A DNA stretch of 64,000 nucleotides from Caulobacter sp. 73W (GCF_041021955.1 NZ_CP158375.1:1240001-1304000), one strand, 5' to 3'. Shown: positions 25,695-36,384, numbered from the stretch's first letter. The notes: generated by a model from the sequence alone, not told the origin. A program made the numbers and translations.

Positions 25695-27215
25695 CTATTC
25701 GGCGGGCGCGGTGCTGATGCCGGCGTTGCGGCGGGCGCGGGTCAGGCGAGCGCGGATCTGGGCGTCGCGGACGAAGGCGCCGGGGATCTCGGTCAGGTGG
25801 CGCAGGCCGGCCACGGGCGACATGTTGCGCACTACCTGGCGGGCCTGGGACAGGACCTCGGCCCGCATGCGGCGACTGTCGATCTCGCCCTGCTCTCGCA
25901 CCAGGCTGAGACGGTGAAGCGAATAGAGGCCCAAGATCGCCGCGATCAGGAAGAAGAAGTCCCAGTTGGACAGGCGCAGGGCGCGCACCACCAGCAGGCC
26001 GTCGGGGCTGGTCCAGCGCAGGGCGATCTCCAGGGCGCGGACCGAGAAGAAGTCGGCGAACAGACCGCCCAGCACCGGGGCGAGGCCGGCGGCGGCGGAC
26101 GAGACCATGGCGCTGGCGGCCACATAGGCGGTGGCCGAGCCGCGTGGCGACAGCTTCAGGGCGATGTTGGCGGTGGCCAGGGTGACGCCGGCCGAGGCCA
26201 AGCCCATCAGCAGATGCAGGCCGACCAGATAGGCCGCCGCCCAGTTGCGGTCGGCGATCTGCGAGGCGCCGACCATGCCGGCGATGCACAGGATGAAGAT
26301 CGGCGTGGCGAAGGCCAGGACCGACTTGTTGGAGAACCTGTCCGACAGCAGGCCCCAGGAGCGCAGAGCCACCAAGTTGGCCAACTGACTGGCCACGCTG
26401 AGCAGCACCACGAAGGTCATGGAGAAGCCCAGCTGGCGCACGAAGAACACCGTGAAGAACGGCGTCGCCAGGTTGGCCGCGAACTGCCAGCTGGCGAGAT
26501 ATGCGATCAGGCGGCGGAAGTTCACGTCCCGGAACGGGGCGCGCAGCAGGGCGAAGAAGTCGACCTTCTCATGCAGGGCGGGCATGGCCGGCTCGGGCAT
26601 GCGGGCGACGATCAGGGCGCTGATCATGCCGAACACGCAGCCGACGATGTAGAGGCCGAAGAACGCCCAGCCGCGCAGGGGCGAACCGGGTGCGGCGGCG
26701 TCCAGGGCGAAGGCGGCGGCGAGGCCGGCGGCCATGCTGACCAGGGTGGACCAGATGTTGCGCTTGGCGACGATCTCGCCCAGCCGCTGTTCGGGCGCCA
26801 GGTCGCGGATCCAGGCGTTCCAGGCGCAGCCTCCCACCGCCCCGGCGGCGCAGTAGACCAGCTGGGCGGCCAGCAGCGCGCCCAGCGACGGCCCGCCGGG
26901 GAAGAAGGCCAGCACCGCCATGCCCACCAGCATGGCGCGGCCCAGGACGCTGGAGACCACGGCGATCCGCTTGCGCGTCCGCATCCGCTCGATCAGCACC
27001 ACGCTGGGCGCCTGGAGGAGCTGGGTCCAGAACGGCAGGGCGGCCAGCAGGCCGATCACCGAGTTGGGCGCCCCCAGATAGAGGGCGAAGGCGGTCAGGA
27101 TGACGCCGGACGTCATCGCCCCGGTGGTGTTCGAGAAGGCGGACTCGATCACCATCTGGCGGACGCCGCGCTCGCGCGCCTCGTCGGACAGGCTGTCTAC
27201 GGGGGCCAGGAACAT
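25695..27215 (-). CDS. Major facilitator superfamily transporter
   Basis: A 506-residue inner-membrane transporter with about 10-12 hydrophobic segments: an N-terminal half with MVIESAFSNTTGAMTSGVILTAFALYLG, a central basic loop (MRTRKRIAVVSS), and a C-terminal half starting near residue 230. It also has a cytosolic C-terminal tail of about 70 polar residues (LTRARRNAGISTAPAE at the end). The substrate is not evident. I used the ATG at 27215, directly after a TTG in frame. It is divergent from leuC across 187 bp. Confidence 0.85.
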   Translation of the reverse strand: MFLAPVDSLSDEARERGVRQMVIESAFSNTTGAMTSGVILTAFALYLGAPNSVIGLLAALPFWTQLLQAPSVVLIERMRTRKRIAVVSSVLGRAMLVGMAVLAFFPGGPSLGALLAAQLVYCAAGAVGGCAWNAWIRDLAPEQRLGEIVAKRNIWSTLVSMAAGLAAAFALDAAAPGSPLRGWAFFGLYIVGCVFGMISALIVARMPEPAMPALHEKVDFFALLRAPFRDVNFRRLIAYLASWQFAANLATPFFTVFFVRQLGFSMTFVVLLSVASQLANLVALRSWGLLSDRFSNKSVLAFATPIFILCIAGMVGASQIADRNWAAAYLVGLHLLMGLASAGVTLATANIALKLSPRGSATAYVAASAMVSSAAAGLAPVLGGLFADFFSVRALEIALRWTSPDGLLVVRALRLSNWDFFFLIAAILGLYSLHRLSLVREQGEIDSRRMRAEVLSQARQVVRNMSPVAGLRHLTEIPGAFVRDAQIRARLTRARRNAGISTAPAE

Positions 27216-27402
27216 CAAACCGCAGTCTGGTGAGGGAATACGGCCTGAAGAAGCCCCGCCGGGGACGGTTTGTTCCGACAGCCCCGACCAGCACGGCCCT
27301 GAGGGGCAAAATGTTGCGCGAAAGCCGCGTCACGACGCCGCTCGACGAAAGATGATGCTCAGGGAACTGGACGAGGCCGCTCCACGGGCCTAAATCGCCG
27401 CC

Positions 27403-28828
27403 ATGTCCGGCAAAACCCTCTACGACAAGATCTGGGATGCTCACGTGGTCGCCGAGGACGGCGGCGAGGCCATCCTTTACATCGACCTGCACCTCATCCA
27501 CGAGGTGACGACGCCCCAGGCCTTCGCCGGCCTTCGCAGCGCCGGCCGCGGCGTGCGCCGCCCCGACCGCACCCTCGCGGTCGCCGATCACAACATCCCG
27601 ACTGAGGGCCAGGACCTGGGCACCGCCGGGATCACCGATCCGGAAGCCAAGCTGCAGCTGGAGACGCTGGGCGCCAACACCAAGGCCGCCGGGATCGAGT
27701 ATTTCGGCATGGGCGACATCCGCAACGGCATCGTCCACGTGGTCGGCCCCGAGCAGGGCCGCACCCAGCCGGGCATGACCATCGTCTGCGGCGACAGCCA
27801 CACCTCGACCCACGGCGCCTTCGGGGCGCTGGCGCACGGCATCGGCACGTCGGAGGTCGAGCACGTCCTGGCGACCCAGAACTCTGCGCCAGAAGAAGTC
27901 GAAGAACATGCGGGTGACCTTCACCGGCGCGCCTGCGCCCGGCGTCGGCGCCAAGGACTACGCCCTGGCCATGATCGGCGAGATCGGCACCGGCGGCGGC
28001 ACCGGCTACGTCATCGAGTATGCGGGCGAGGCCATCGAGACCCTGTCGATGGAGGGCCGCATGACCCTCTGCAACATGACCATCGAGGGCGGCGCCCGCG
28101 CCGGCCTGGTGGCGCCCGACCAGATCACCATCGACTATCTGCGCGGCCGCCCGGCGACGCCCAAGGGCGCGGCCTTCGACATGGCCGCCTCCTACTGGAA
28201 GACCTTCTTCACCGACGCGGACGCCAGGTTCGACCGCGAGGTGGTGATCGACGTGTCCAAGCTGGTCCCGACCGTGACCTGGGGCACCAGCCCCGAGGAC
28301 GTCATCGCGGTGACCGACGTGGTGCCCGATCCGGCCACGATTTCCGACGAGACCCGCCGCCTGTCGGCCCAGAAGGCCCTGGACTATATGGGCCTGACCG
28401 CCGGCCAGAAGATCACCGAGGCCAAGGTCGACGTGGTGTTCATCGGCTCGTGCACCAACAGCCGCATCGAGGACCTGCGCGAGGCCGCCGGCGTGGTCCA
28501 GCACGCCTTCGTCAACGGCCGCATGGTGGCGCCCCACGTGCGGGCCATGGTGGTGCCGGGCTCGGGCCTGGTGCGCGAGCAGGCCGAGGCCGAGGGGCTG
28601 GACGCCATGTTCAAGGCCGCCGGCTTTGAATGGCGCGAGCCGGGCTGCTCAATGTGCCTGGGCATGAACCCGGACAAGCTGACCCCGGGCCAGCGCTGCG
28701 CCTCGACCTCCAACCGCAACTTCGAGGGCCGCCAGGGCCCCGGCGGGCGCACCCACCTGATGAGCCCGGCCATGGCCGCGGCGGCCGCCATCGCCGGCCA
28801 TATCGCCGACGTGCGGGAGTTCCTGTGA
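27403..28828 (+). pseudogene. leuC: 3-isopropylmalate dehydratase large subunit LeuC, interrupted by a +1 frameshift
   Basis: Aconitase-fold [4Fe-4S] enzyme of leucine synthesis. The N-terminal part (from ATG 27403) ends correctly at EVEHVLATQ, then loses the frame. The rest ([21 protein letters not shown] to the TGA at 28826-28828) continues in the next frame from about 27908. Deleting one A at 27880/27881 restores [14 protein letters not shown], the expected LeuC sequence. Both halves are otherwise complete, including the iron-sulfur cysteines in [12 protein letters not shown] and GCSMCLGMN. Either a sequencing error or a very young mutation; leuD starts at 28828 (TGATG). Confidence 0.93.
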
Positions 28829-29439
28829 TGCAAGCCTTCACCCGCCTCGACAGCCGCGCCGCGCCGCTGAACCAGACCAACATCGACACCGACCAGATCA
28901 TCCCCGCCCGCTTCCTGAAGACGGTAGAGCGCGAGGGCCTGGGCAAGGGCCTGTTCCACGCCTTCCGCTATGACGAGACCGGGGCGGAGCGTAGCGACTT
29001 CGTGCTGAACCGGCCGGAGTACAAGGGCACGTCGATCCTGGTGGCTGGCGACAATTTCGGCTGCGGGTCGAGCCGCGAACACGCCCCCTGGGCGCTGATG
29101 GATTTCGGCATCCGCTGCGTGATCGCGCCCAGCTTCGCCGACATCTTCAACAACAACTGCTTCAACAACGGCCTGCTGCCGATCGTCCTGCCGGTCGATC
29201 AGGTGAACGCGCTGATGGACGAGGCCAAGGGCGGCAACCACGTCTTCACCGTGGACCTGGAGGCCCAGACCGTCACCGCGCCGTCGGGCAAGTCCTATGG
29301 CTTCGATATCGATCCGGGCCGCAAGGAAAAGCTGCTGAAGGGCCTGGACGCCATCGGCGAGACCCTGCAGCACGCCGGCGACATCGACGTGTTCGAGACC
29401 AAGCGCGCCATCGGCCAGCCCTGGCTGGAACAGGCGTAA
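28828..29439 (+). CDS. leuD: 3-isopropylmalate dehydratase small subunit
   Basis: Small swivelling domain that pairs with LeuC in leucine biosynthesis. 203 residues with [54 protein letters not shown] and an end [16 protein letters not shown] lies 9 nt upstream of the ATG, which overlaps the leuC stop by one base. The gene itself is intact, so a LeuC defect would still leave an unpaired small subunit. Confidence 0.96.
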   Translation: MQAFTRLDSRAAPLNQTNIDTDQIIPARFLKTVEREGLGKGLFHAFRYDETGAERSDFVLNRPEYKGTSILVAGDNFGCGSSREHAPWALMDFGIRCVIAPSFADIFNNNCFNNGLLPIVLPVDQVNALMDEAKGGNHVFTVDLEAQTVTAPSGKSYGFDIDPGRKEKLLKGLDAIGETLQHAGDIDVFETKRAIGQPWLEQA

Positions 29440-29491
29440 AGCCGCCTCGCCTCCCCTTCCTTCCTGTTTTCAGCGTTCCCGAGGACCTCTC

Positions 29492-30544
29492 ATGGCCACC
29501 CTTCTTCTGCTTCCCGGCGACGGCATCGGCCCCGAGGTCTGCGCGCAGGTGCGCCGCGTGGCGGAGAAGCTGACCCCCGACCTGACCGTCGAGGAGAAGA
29601 TCTATGGCGGCGTCAGCTATGACGCCCACGGCACGCCGCTGACCGACGACACCCTGAACGCCGCCCTGGCCGCCGACGCGGTGCTGATGGGCGCGGTGGG
29701 CGGGCCGCAATGGGCCGACGCCCCGCGCGACAAGCGCCCGGAAGCGGGCCTGCTGGCCTTGCGCAAGGCGATGAACGTCTACGCCAACCTGCGCCCGGCC
29801 TATTGCTTCGAGGCGCTGGCCGACGCGTCCAGCCTGAAGTCTGAGCTGGTCTCGGGCCTGGACCTGATCTTCGTGCGCGAATTGGTGGGCGGCGTCTATT
29901 TCGGCCAGCCCCGAGGCATCGAGGACCTGGGCGACGGCCAGAAGCGCGGCTTCGACACCCAGACCTACACCACCGCCGAGATCGAGCGCGCCGGGCGCGT
30001 CGCCTTCGAGCTGGCGCGCGGCCGCCGCAACAAGGTCCACTCGGCCGAGAAGTCGAACGTGATGGAGAGCGGCCTGCTGTGGAAGCAGGTCATCACCGAC
30101 CTGCACAAGCGCGAATACGCCGACGTCGAGCTGGAGCACATCCTGGCCGACAACTGCGCCATGCAGCTGGTCCGCGCGCCCAAGCAGTTCGACGTGATCG
30201 TCACCGACAACCTGTTCGGCGACATCCTGTCGGACGCCGCCGCCATGCTGACCGGCTCGCTAGGCATGCTGCCGTCGGCGGCGCTGGGCGATCCGGACAA
30301 GCCGGGCCTGTACGAGCCGATCCACGGCTCGGCCCCGGATATCGCGGGCAAGGGTCTGGCCAATCCGCTGGCGGCGATCCTGTCCTTCGAGATGGCCCTG
30401 CGCTGGTCCCTGAACCGCACGGCGGAGGCCGACCGTCTGACGGCGGCGGTCAACGCCGCCCTGAACGGCGGTGCCCGCACCCGCGACCTGGGCGGCGCCC
30501 TGACCACCGCCCAGATGGGCGACGCGGTTCTGGCCGCGCTGTAA
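29492..30544 (+). CDS. leuB: 3-isopropylmalate dehydrogenase
   Basis: NAD-dependent decarboxylating dehydrogenase of leucine synthesis. The 350-residue product has [91 protein letters not shown] and [18 protein letters not shown], so all substrate and metal sites are kept. GAGGACC precedes the ATG. It lies 52 bp after leuD and probably belongs to the leuCDB operon. Confidence 0.97.
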   Translation: MATLLLLPGDGIGPEVCAQVRRVAEKLTPDLTVEEKIYGGVSYDAHGTPLTDDTLNAALAADAVLMGAVGGPQWADAPRDKRPEAGLLALRKAMNVYANLRPAYCFEALADASSLKSELVSGLDLIFVRELVGGVYFGQPRGIEDLGDGQKRGFDTQTYTTAEIERAGRVAFELARGRRNKVHSAEKSNVMESGLLWKQVITDLHKREYADVELEHILADNCAMQLVRAPKQFDVIVTDNLFGDILSDAAAMLTGSLGMLPSAALGDPDKPGLYEPIHGSAPDIAGKGLANPLAAILSFEMALRWSLNRTAEADRLTAAVNAALNGGARTRDLGGALTTAQMGDAVLAAL

Positions 30545-30594
30545 AACGACATCAGCCCGCCGTCACCCGTTCCGGATGGCGGCGGCCCGACTGA

Positions 30595-31212
30595 TTAGTC
30601 CTGCGTCTCGCCCGACAGCGGCGTGGCGCGCATGGACGGGCGCTCTACAAACCCTTCGAACCAGGCGCTGAGGCGCGGCCGTCCTGGCCTGAAGTCGGGC
30701 AGGTCGCGGAAGATCAGCCAGTCGAGGGTCGTGGCGAGCGCGATGTGGCCCACATGCACGCCGGCGTCGGCGTCCAGGGTCTGCTCCAGCCAGTCATAGG
30801 TCTCGATCAGCTTTTGGGCGTTGCCCTCCGCCAGCGGCGGATAACGCAGCGCCTCCGGGCGGCGGACAGTCTCCCAGCGCAGGGCGATCCCGGCGTCGGC
30901 CATGCCCTGGGCGGCAGCCTGCTGGCGCAGGGCGTTCCAGCGGCCCTCACCGGTCTGAGGAATGAGGCTCCGCCCCTGATGCAGGCCGTCCAGATACTCG
31001 CAGATCACGCTGGAATCGAAGATCGGCTCCAGGTCCGGGCGCAGCAGCACCGGCACCTTGCCGAGCGGGTTGCGGGGGAAGACCTCGGCGTTGCGGCGGG
31101 TGGGGCTGGTCTCGTGATGCTCGACCGTGATGCGGTCGGCCAGGCCGGCCTCGTGCGCGAAGACCAGGACCTTGCGGGCGTAGGGGGAGTGGGTTTGGTA
31201 GAGCAGCTTCAT
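30595..31212 (-). CDS. Glutathione S-transferase family protein
   Basis: A 205-residue GST. YQTHSPYARKVLVFAHEAGL is the active-site loop (Ser in SPYARKV), NPLGKVPVLL gives the cis-Pro and DSSVICEYLDGLH the glutathione-binding turn; an all-helical domain with LATTLDWLIFRDLPDF follows. It converges with leuB and is divergent from the Lrp-type regulator gene (140 bp between starts), which may control it. Confidence 0.88.
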   Translation of the reverse strand: MKLLYQTHSPYARKVLVFAHEAGLADRITVEHHETSPTRRNAEVFPRNPLGKVPVLLRPDLEPIFDSSVICEYLDGLHQGRSLIPQTGEGRWNALRQQAAAQGMADAGIALRWETVRRPEALRYPPLAEGNAQKLIETYDWLEQTLDADAGVHVGHIALATTLDWLIFRDLPDFRPGRPRLSAWFEGFVERPSMRATPLSGETQD

Positions 31213-31352
31213 CAACAACAGCCTTTGGTCTGCGCGGCGGGCGACGGCCGCGGCGGCGCCGGAAGAGGTAGGGGACGAGCCACGCGGTTTTGCGGCGTTG
31301 TGGGTCGCGTCAGCAGGTTTTTTTGGCAAGGTTTGCGGTCTAGGACGGCGGC

Positions 31353-31829
31353 ATGGAGCTAGATCGTTTCGACCGCCAGTTGCTGAACCTGATCCAGGAG
31401 GACGCGGGGCAGACCGCCGACCAGCTGGCCGGGCGCGTGGCGCTGTCCAGCTCGGCGATCCAGCGTCGCCTGCGGCGGCTGCGGGCCGAGGGGGTGATCG
31501 TCCGCGAGACGGCCATCCTCGATCCCAAGGCGGTGGGGCGGCCGACCTTCTTCGTCGTCAACCTGCAGGTCGAACGCGAGCGGCCGGAGCTGCTGACCCA
31601 GCTTCGCCAATGGCTGAGCGCCGAGGAGCATATCCAGCAGGTCTTCTACGTGACAGGCGAGGCCGACTTCATCCTTGTGGTCAGCGCGCCCGACACCGAG
31701 ACCTATGACGCGCTGATGGTCCGGCTGATGAGCGAAAACGCCAACGTCAAACGCTTCACCACCAGCGTGGCCCTGAGCGTGGTCAAGCGGGGGCTGACCA
31801 TTCCGGTGCCCCTGCACCCGACGCCCTAA
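31353..31829 (+). CDS. Lrp/AsnC-family transcriptional regulator
   Basis: A 158-residue regulator with an N-terminal winged HTH (LDRFDRQLLNLIQEDAGQTADQLAGRVALSSSAIQRRLRRLRAEGVI) and the RAM ligand-binding domain (EEHIQQVFYVTGEADFILVVSAPDTETYDAL). The neighbour downstream is a PLP enzyme that degrades an amino acid, so this is likely its amino-acid-sensing regulator, as is typical for Lrp/AsnC proteins beside catabolic genes. Which amino acid is bound cannot be told from sequence. Confidence 0.9.
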   Translation: MELDRFDRQLLNLIQEDAGQTADQLAGRVALSSSAIQRRLRRLRAEGVIVRETAILDPKAVGRPTFFVVNLQVERERPELLTQLRQWLSAEEHIQQVFYVTGEADFILVVSAPDTETYDALMVRLMSENANVKRFTTSVALSVVKRGLTIPVPLHPTP

Positions 31830-31860
31830 TCAAGGGCGTTCGCGGGCGCGAAGGCTGACC

Positions 31861-31915
31861 GAGGCGCCGTTTTTCGGCGTGAAGCCTCCGTGGTTCGCCG
31901 TCGTTCGACGGAGGC
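31861..31915 (+). promoter_or_regulatory. Two mutually exclusive hairpins between the Lrp gene and the PLP enzyme
   Basis: GAGGC at 31861-31865 can pair with GCCTC at 31884-31888 (with an inner CGCCG-TTTTT-CGGCG stem). The same GCCTCCGT (31884-31891) is exactly complementary to ACGGAGGC (31908-31915). Only one can form at a time, as in an attenuator. A role in controlling the next gene is inference. Confidence 0.35.
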
Positions 31916-31933
31916 GGCCGTCATGCTTGCGGC

Positions 31934-32986
31934 ATGAACACGCACACCCACGACTTCACCTCCAGCCTCGCGGCCGAGATCGCGGCGGTCTGGGGCGACC
32001 TTCAACCCACGCCGCTAGTCCTGCTCGACCCGCTGGCGGAGCGCGCCGGGGTCGGCGTGGTCCTCGCCAAGCTGGAGGGCGAGCGGCCGCTGGGCAGCTT
32101 CAAGTCGCTGGGCGGCATGCTGGCCGGCCTTCGCGCCCTGGCGCGCTGCCTGGACCTGCCCGACGTGCAGGCCCTGCTGGCGACGGCCGGAGCAGCGGCG
32201 GCGCAGCGGCTGGTCTGCGCCAGCGACGGCAATCACGGACTGTCGGTGGCCGCCGCCGCCCGGCGTGTCGGGGCCTCGGCCACGATCTATCTGCCGGCCT
32301 CAGTCGATCCTGTCCGGGCGGAGCGCATCACCGCCATGGGCGGACAGGTCGTCCTGGTCGAGGGGACCTATGACGATGCGGTGGCGCAGGCGGAGCACGC
32401 GGCGGCGCGGGGCGAAGGGCTGCTGATCTCCGACACCGCCAGCGATCCGGACAGCCGGGTGGTGCGCGACGTGATGGACGGCTACGGCCTGATCACCGAG
32501 GAATTGAATGCGCAGATGGCCGGCGCGCGGCCCACCCACGTCTTCGTCCAGGCGGGGGTCGGCGGACTGGCCGCCGCCCTGGCTAGCGGCTTGCTGGGCG
32601 ACGGCCGCCTGATCGTGGTCGAGCCCGCCTCCGCCGCCTGTGTCGGCCTGGCCCTGCGTGAGGGACGGCCCATGCCGGTCGAAGGCGGGCTGGAGACGGC
32701 GGCGGAGATGCTCTCCTGCGGCCTGGCCTCCGCCCCAGCCCTGCGGCGGCTGCTGGACCACGGGGCGACGGGCGTCGCCGTGGATGAGGCGCAACTGGCG
32801 TTGGGCGTTCGGATGTTGCGGGCGGCAGGCGGCCCGGCCGCCACCGCGTCAGGCGCCGCCGGGATCGCCGGCCTGCTGAAGGCCGCCGACGATCCACGGC
32901 TTCGCGCCGAACATGGGCTTAGCGGAGACAGCGTGGTGCTGGTGGTGGTCACCGAAGGCGCGCTGACGACGGAGGCCGGCCGATGA
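31934..32986 (+). CDS. Fold-type II PLP-dependent ammonia-lyase (diaminopropionate ammonia-lyase/threonine dehydratase-like)
   Basis: Deaminating enzyme, 350 residues. The PLP Lys is in RPLGSFKSLGG, the phosphate/cofactor loop is SDGNHGLSVAAAARRVGA, and VQAGVGGLAAALA is the Gly-rich loop. The F-[GS]-SFK-x-LGG...DGNHG combination resembles diaminopropionate ammonia-lyase more than IlvA, and there is no regulatory ACT domain. The substrate (2,3-diaminopropionate, serine or threonine) is not settled. It follows the Lrp-type regulator gene and is overlapped by a tiny downstream ORF (ATGA). Confidence 0.85.
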   Translation: MNTHTHDFTSSLAAEIAAVWGDLQPTPLVLLDPLAERAGVGVVLAKLEGERPLGSFKSLGGMLAGLRALARCLDLPDVQALLATAGAAAAQRLVCASDGNHGLSVAAAARRVGASATIYLPASVDPVRAERITAMGGQVVLVEGTYDDAVAQAEHAAARGEGLLISDTASDPDSRVVRDVMDGYGLITEELNAQMAGARPTHVFVQAGVGGLAAALASGLLGDGRLIVVEPASAACVGLALREGRPMPVEGGLETAAEMLSCGLASAPALRRLLDHGATGVAVDEAQLALGVRMLRAAGGPAATASGAAGIAGLLKAADDPRLRAEHGLSGDSVVLVVVTEGALTTEAGR

Positions 32987-33126
32987 TCCGCCTTCGCGAC
33001 ACGCTCACCTTCACCGGGCTGCTGGCCCTGCTGATGCTGCTCATTCTCGGCTCGCGGGCGCCATCGCCAGTGAGCTGCGACGAGCAACGCTGGAGCGAGG
33101 GATGGATGGCCGCTCCATCCCGATGA
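32983..33126 (+). CDS. Candidate 47-residue single-pass membrane microprotein
   Basis: The ATG at 32983 overlaps the stop of the preceding PLP enzyme (ATGA) and the frame ends at TGA 33124-33126. The product begins MIRLRDTLTF, then a hydrophobic stretch of about 15 residues (GLLALLMLLILG) and a short polar tail with one Cys, SCDEQRW. Translational coupling and the helix make it plausible. There is no homology evidence, and chance ORFs of this length are common. Confidence 0.4.
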   Translation: MIRLRDTLTFTGLLALLMLLILGSRAPSPVSCDEQRWSEGWMAAPSR

Positions 33127-33130
33127 CGCC

Positions 33131-34123
<993 letters not shown>

Positions 34124-34217
34124 GGGGAGGCTCCTTGGTGGATGAGCCGACTATGCGCCGCGACCTTTCGTGCGATAATCCGGGTCAGTTTGCACAACCC
34201 GTTCGAAATTTCGCACA

Positions 34218-35114
34218 ATGAATGATGTTGATCTCGCCGATCTCGACGCCTTCGCGGCGGTGGCCCGGGCTCGCAGCTTCCGGGGTGCAGCGACCCTGCG
34301 CGGGGTGTCCGCCTCCAGCCTGAGCGAGGCGGTGCGGCGGCTGGAGGCGCGACTGGACGTGCGCCTGCTGAACCGCACCACCCGCAGCGTGACGCCGACC
34401 GAGGCGGGAGAGCGGCTGCTGACCCGGCTGCGCCCGGCCCTGGGCGAGGTGGCCGGGGCGCTGGAGGAGCTGGGCGCCCTGCGCGCGGAGGGGCCGTCGG
34501 GGACCTTGCGGCTGAACGCGCCGACGGTGGTGGCGCGCTTCATCCTGCCGCCCATCGCCTTGCGCTTCATGGCCGCCTATCCCGGCGTGCGGCTGGAGAT
34601 CATCGGCCAGGACGAGTTCATCGACGTGCTGGCCGCCGGCTATGACGCGGGCATCCGCTATGACGAGCGGCTGGAGAAGGACATGATCGCTCTGCCCATC
34701 GGGCCGCGCGAACAGAGGTTCGCCGTCGTCGCGTCTCCCGCCTATCTGGCCGCCCACGGGACGCCGCGCCATCCGCGCGAGCTGCTGGACCACGCCTGCA
34801 TCCGCCACCGGTTCCTGAGCGGGCTGTCGCCGGCCTGGGAGTTCTCCAACGGCAAGGAGATGTTCCGCGTCGCGCCGCAGGGGCCGCTGGTCACCAACAG
34901 TCCGGAGATGCACCTGGCCGCCGTCGAGGCAGGCCTGGGGCTGTCCTATCTGTTCGCCGAGATGGTCGCGCCGCGGATCGCCTCGGGCGCCCTGGTGGAG
35001 ATCCTGCCGGAGTGGTCGGAGCGGTTCACCGGGCCGCGCCTGTACTACCAGTCGCGCCGGCACATGCCGCCGGCCCTGCGGGCGTTCATCGACTTCCTCC
35101 GCGCCGAGCGGTGA
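34218..35114 (+). CDS. LysR-family transcriptional regulator
   Basis: A 298-residue regulator with HTH residues FAAVARARSFRGAATLRGVSASSLSEAVRRLEARLDVRLLNRTTRSVTPTEAG and a substrate-binding domain from about residue 90. The divergent aldo/keto reductase is the expected target. In the gap, TTTCGTGCGA (34166-34175) and TTCGCACAA (34210-34218) form an interrupted near-palindrome that could be the operator, with the right half touching the start codon. Confidence 0.92.
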   Translation: MNDVDLADLDAFAAVARARSFRGAATLRGVSASSLSEAVRRLEARLDVRLLNRTTRSVTPTEAGERLLTRLRPALGEVAGALEELGALRAEGPSGTLRLNAPTVVARFILPPIALRFMAAYPGVRLEIIGQDEFIDVLAAGYDAGIRYDERLEKDMIALPIGPREQRFAVVASPAYLAAHGTPRHPRELLDHACIRHRFLSGLSPAWEFSNGKEMFRVAPQGPLVTNSPEMHLAAVEAGLGLSYLFAEMVAPRIASGALVEILPEWSERFTGPRLYYQSRRHMPPALRAFIDFLRAER

Positions 35115-35142
35115 GCTTTTCGAATCCGGCGATCAGGGTTAA

Positions 35143-35157
35143 GAACAGAGCATGAAC
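35143..35157 (-). promoter_or_regulatory. Alphaproteobacterial LexA (SOS) box over the rmuC start
   Basis: GAAC-N7-GAAC (35143-35146 and 35154-35157), read on the minus strand as GTTC-N7-GTTC, is the exact alphaproteobacterial LexA consensus. It spans the ATG at 35152 of the recombination gene rmuC, so LexA binding would block initiation. Exact spacing plus a DNA-repair-related target make it credible; binding is not shown. Confidence 0.7.
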
Positions 35158-36384
35158 TTCGCCATCCCCTTCGCCGCCGCCGTCGTGCTCGCCCTCGCCT
35201 TCCTCGCCTGGGCGCTGATGGAGCGGATGCGGGCCGGGCGCGCCGACGACCGCGCCTTCGCCTATCAGGAGCGCGTGGCCGAGGCGGAAGCCCGCGCCCG
35301 GCTGCTGGAGGATCAGGCGGCGACGCAGGGCGAGCTGCTGCGCGCCCAGGCCGCCCAGAGCGCCAGCGTTGTGGCCGAGGAGCTGCTGAAGCGCAGCGAC
35401 GAGACCTTCCGCAATCGCGAGCTTCTGGCCCAGCAACGGCTCGAGGCCCAGCTGAAGCCGGTGGCCGAAACGCTGGCCAAGTTCGAGGCCCAGGTTCAGG
35501 CCTCCGAAAAGGCGCGGGCCGAGGAGACGGGCGGCCTTCGGGTGCAGCTCAGCGCGCTGATGGAAGCCTCGCGCGCCACCCAGGCCGAGGCGCAGAAGCT
35601 GTCCGCCGCTCTTCGCCGCGGGGCGGGCGTCCAGGGCCGATGGGGCGAGCAGATGCTGCGCAACGTGCTGGAGATGGCTGGGCTGAAGCACGGCTTCGAC
35701 TTTACGGAGCAGGCGCAACTGGACTCCGGCCGCCTGCGCCCGGACGTCGTCGTCCGCATGCCGCGCAACGCCGCCTTCGTCATCGACGCCAAGTGCTCGC
35801 TGACCGCCTATCTGGAAGGCCAGGACGCGGTGGACGACGCCGGCCGCGAAGCCGCCTTCATCCGCCACGCCCAGAGCGTCCGCACCCACATCCAGCAGCT
35901 TTCCGCCAAAGCCTATTGGGACGCCATGGACGTCTCGCCCGACTTCGTCGCCATGTTCGTGCCGGGGGACGGAATCCTGGCCACGGCCCTGGAACGGGCG
36001 CCGGACCTGATGACCGAGGCGATGGACAAGCGGGTCATCCTGGTGACGCCCTCGACCCTCTTCGCGCTCTGCAAGGCGGTGGCTTACGGCTGGCGGGTCG
36101 AGGAGCAGGCCAAGAACGCGGTCGAAGTCGCCGCGGCCGGCCGCGAACTCTACAAGCGCATCGCCGACATGGGGTCGCATGTGGCTGGCGTGGGCCAGTC
36201 GCTGTCGCGGGCCGTGGACAAGTACAACTCGCTGGTCGGATCACTGGAGAGCCGGGTGCTGCCCAAGGCGCGCGAGTTCGAGAAGCTGAAGGTCGATGGC
36301 GGCGGCAAGCAGATCGAGGCCTTGGCGCCCGTGGAACTGGGCGTTCGCCCCGTCACCAAGCTGGACTCCCCTGCGGCGGAATAG
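35152..36384 (+). CDS. rmuC: DNA recombination protein RmuC
   Basis: Membrane-anchored, PD-(D/E)XK-nuclease-like protein that limits recombination at short inverted repeats. The 410-residue product has an N-terminal transmembrane helix ([17 protein letters not shown]), a coiled coil to about residue 150, and the core [48 protein letters not shown] and [18 protein letters not shown] is the catalytic nuclease motif. A LexA-type box covers the start. Confidence 0.93.
   Translation: MNFAIPFAAAVVLALAFLAWALMERMRAGRADDRAFAYQERVAEAEARARLLEDQAATQGELLRAQAAQSASVVAEELLKRSDETFRNRELLAQQRLEAQLKPVAETLAKFEAQVQASEKARAEETGGLRVQLSALMEASRATQAEAQKLSAALRRGAGVQGRWGEQMLRNVLEMAGLKHGFDFTEQAQLDSGRLRPDVVVRMPRNAAFVIDAKCSLTAYLEGQDAVDDAGREAAFIRHAQSVRTHIQQLSAKAYWDAMDVSPDFVAMFVPGDGILATALERAPDLMTEAMDKRVILVTPSTLFALCKAVAYGWRVEEQAKNAVEVAAAGRELYKRIADMGSHVAGVGQSLSRAVDKYNSLVGSLESRVLPKAREFEKLKVDGGGKQIEALAPVELGVRPVTKLDSPAAE

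Noticed and set aside
27216..27402. Leucine leader peptide or attenuator ahead of leuC
   Set aside because: No short frame with repeated Leu codons and no terminator-type hairpin with a T run was found.
31893..31906. Possible LexA site GTTC-N6-GTTC before the PLP enzyme
   Set aside because: The spacer is 6, not 7, and the gene has no link to DNA repair.
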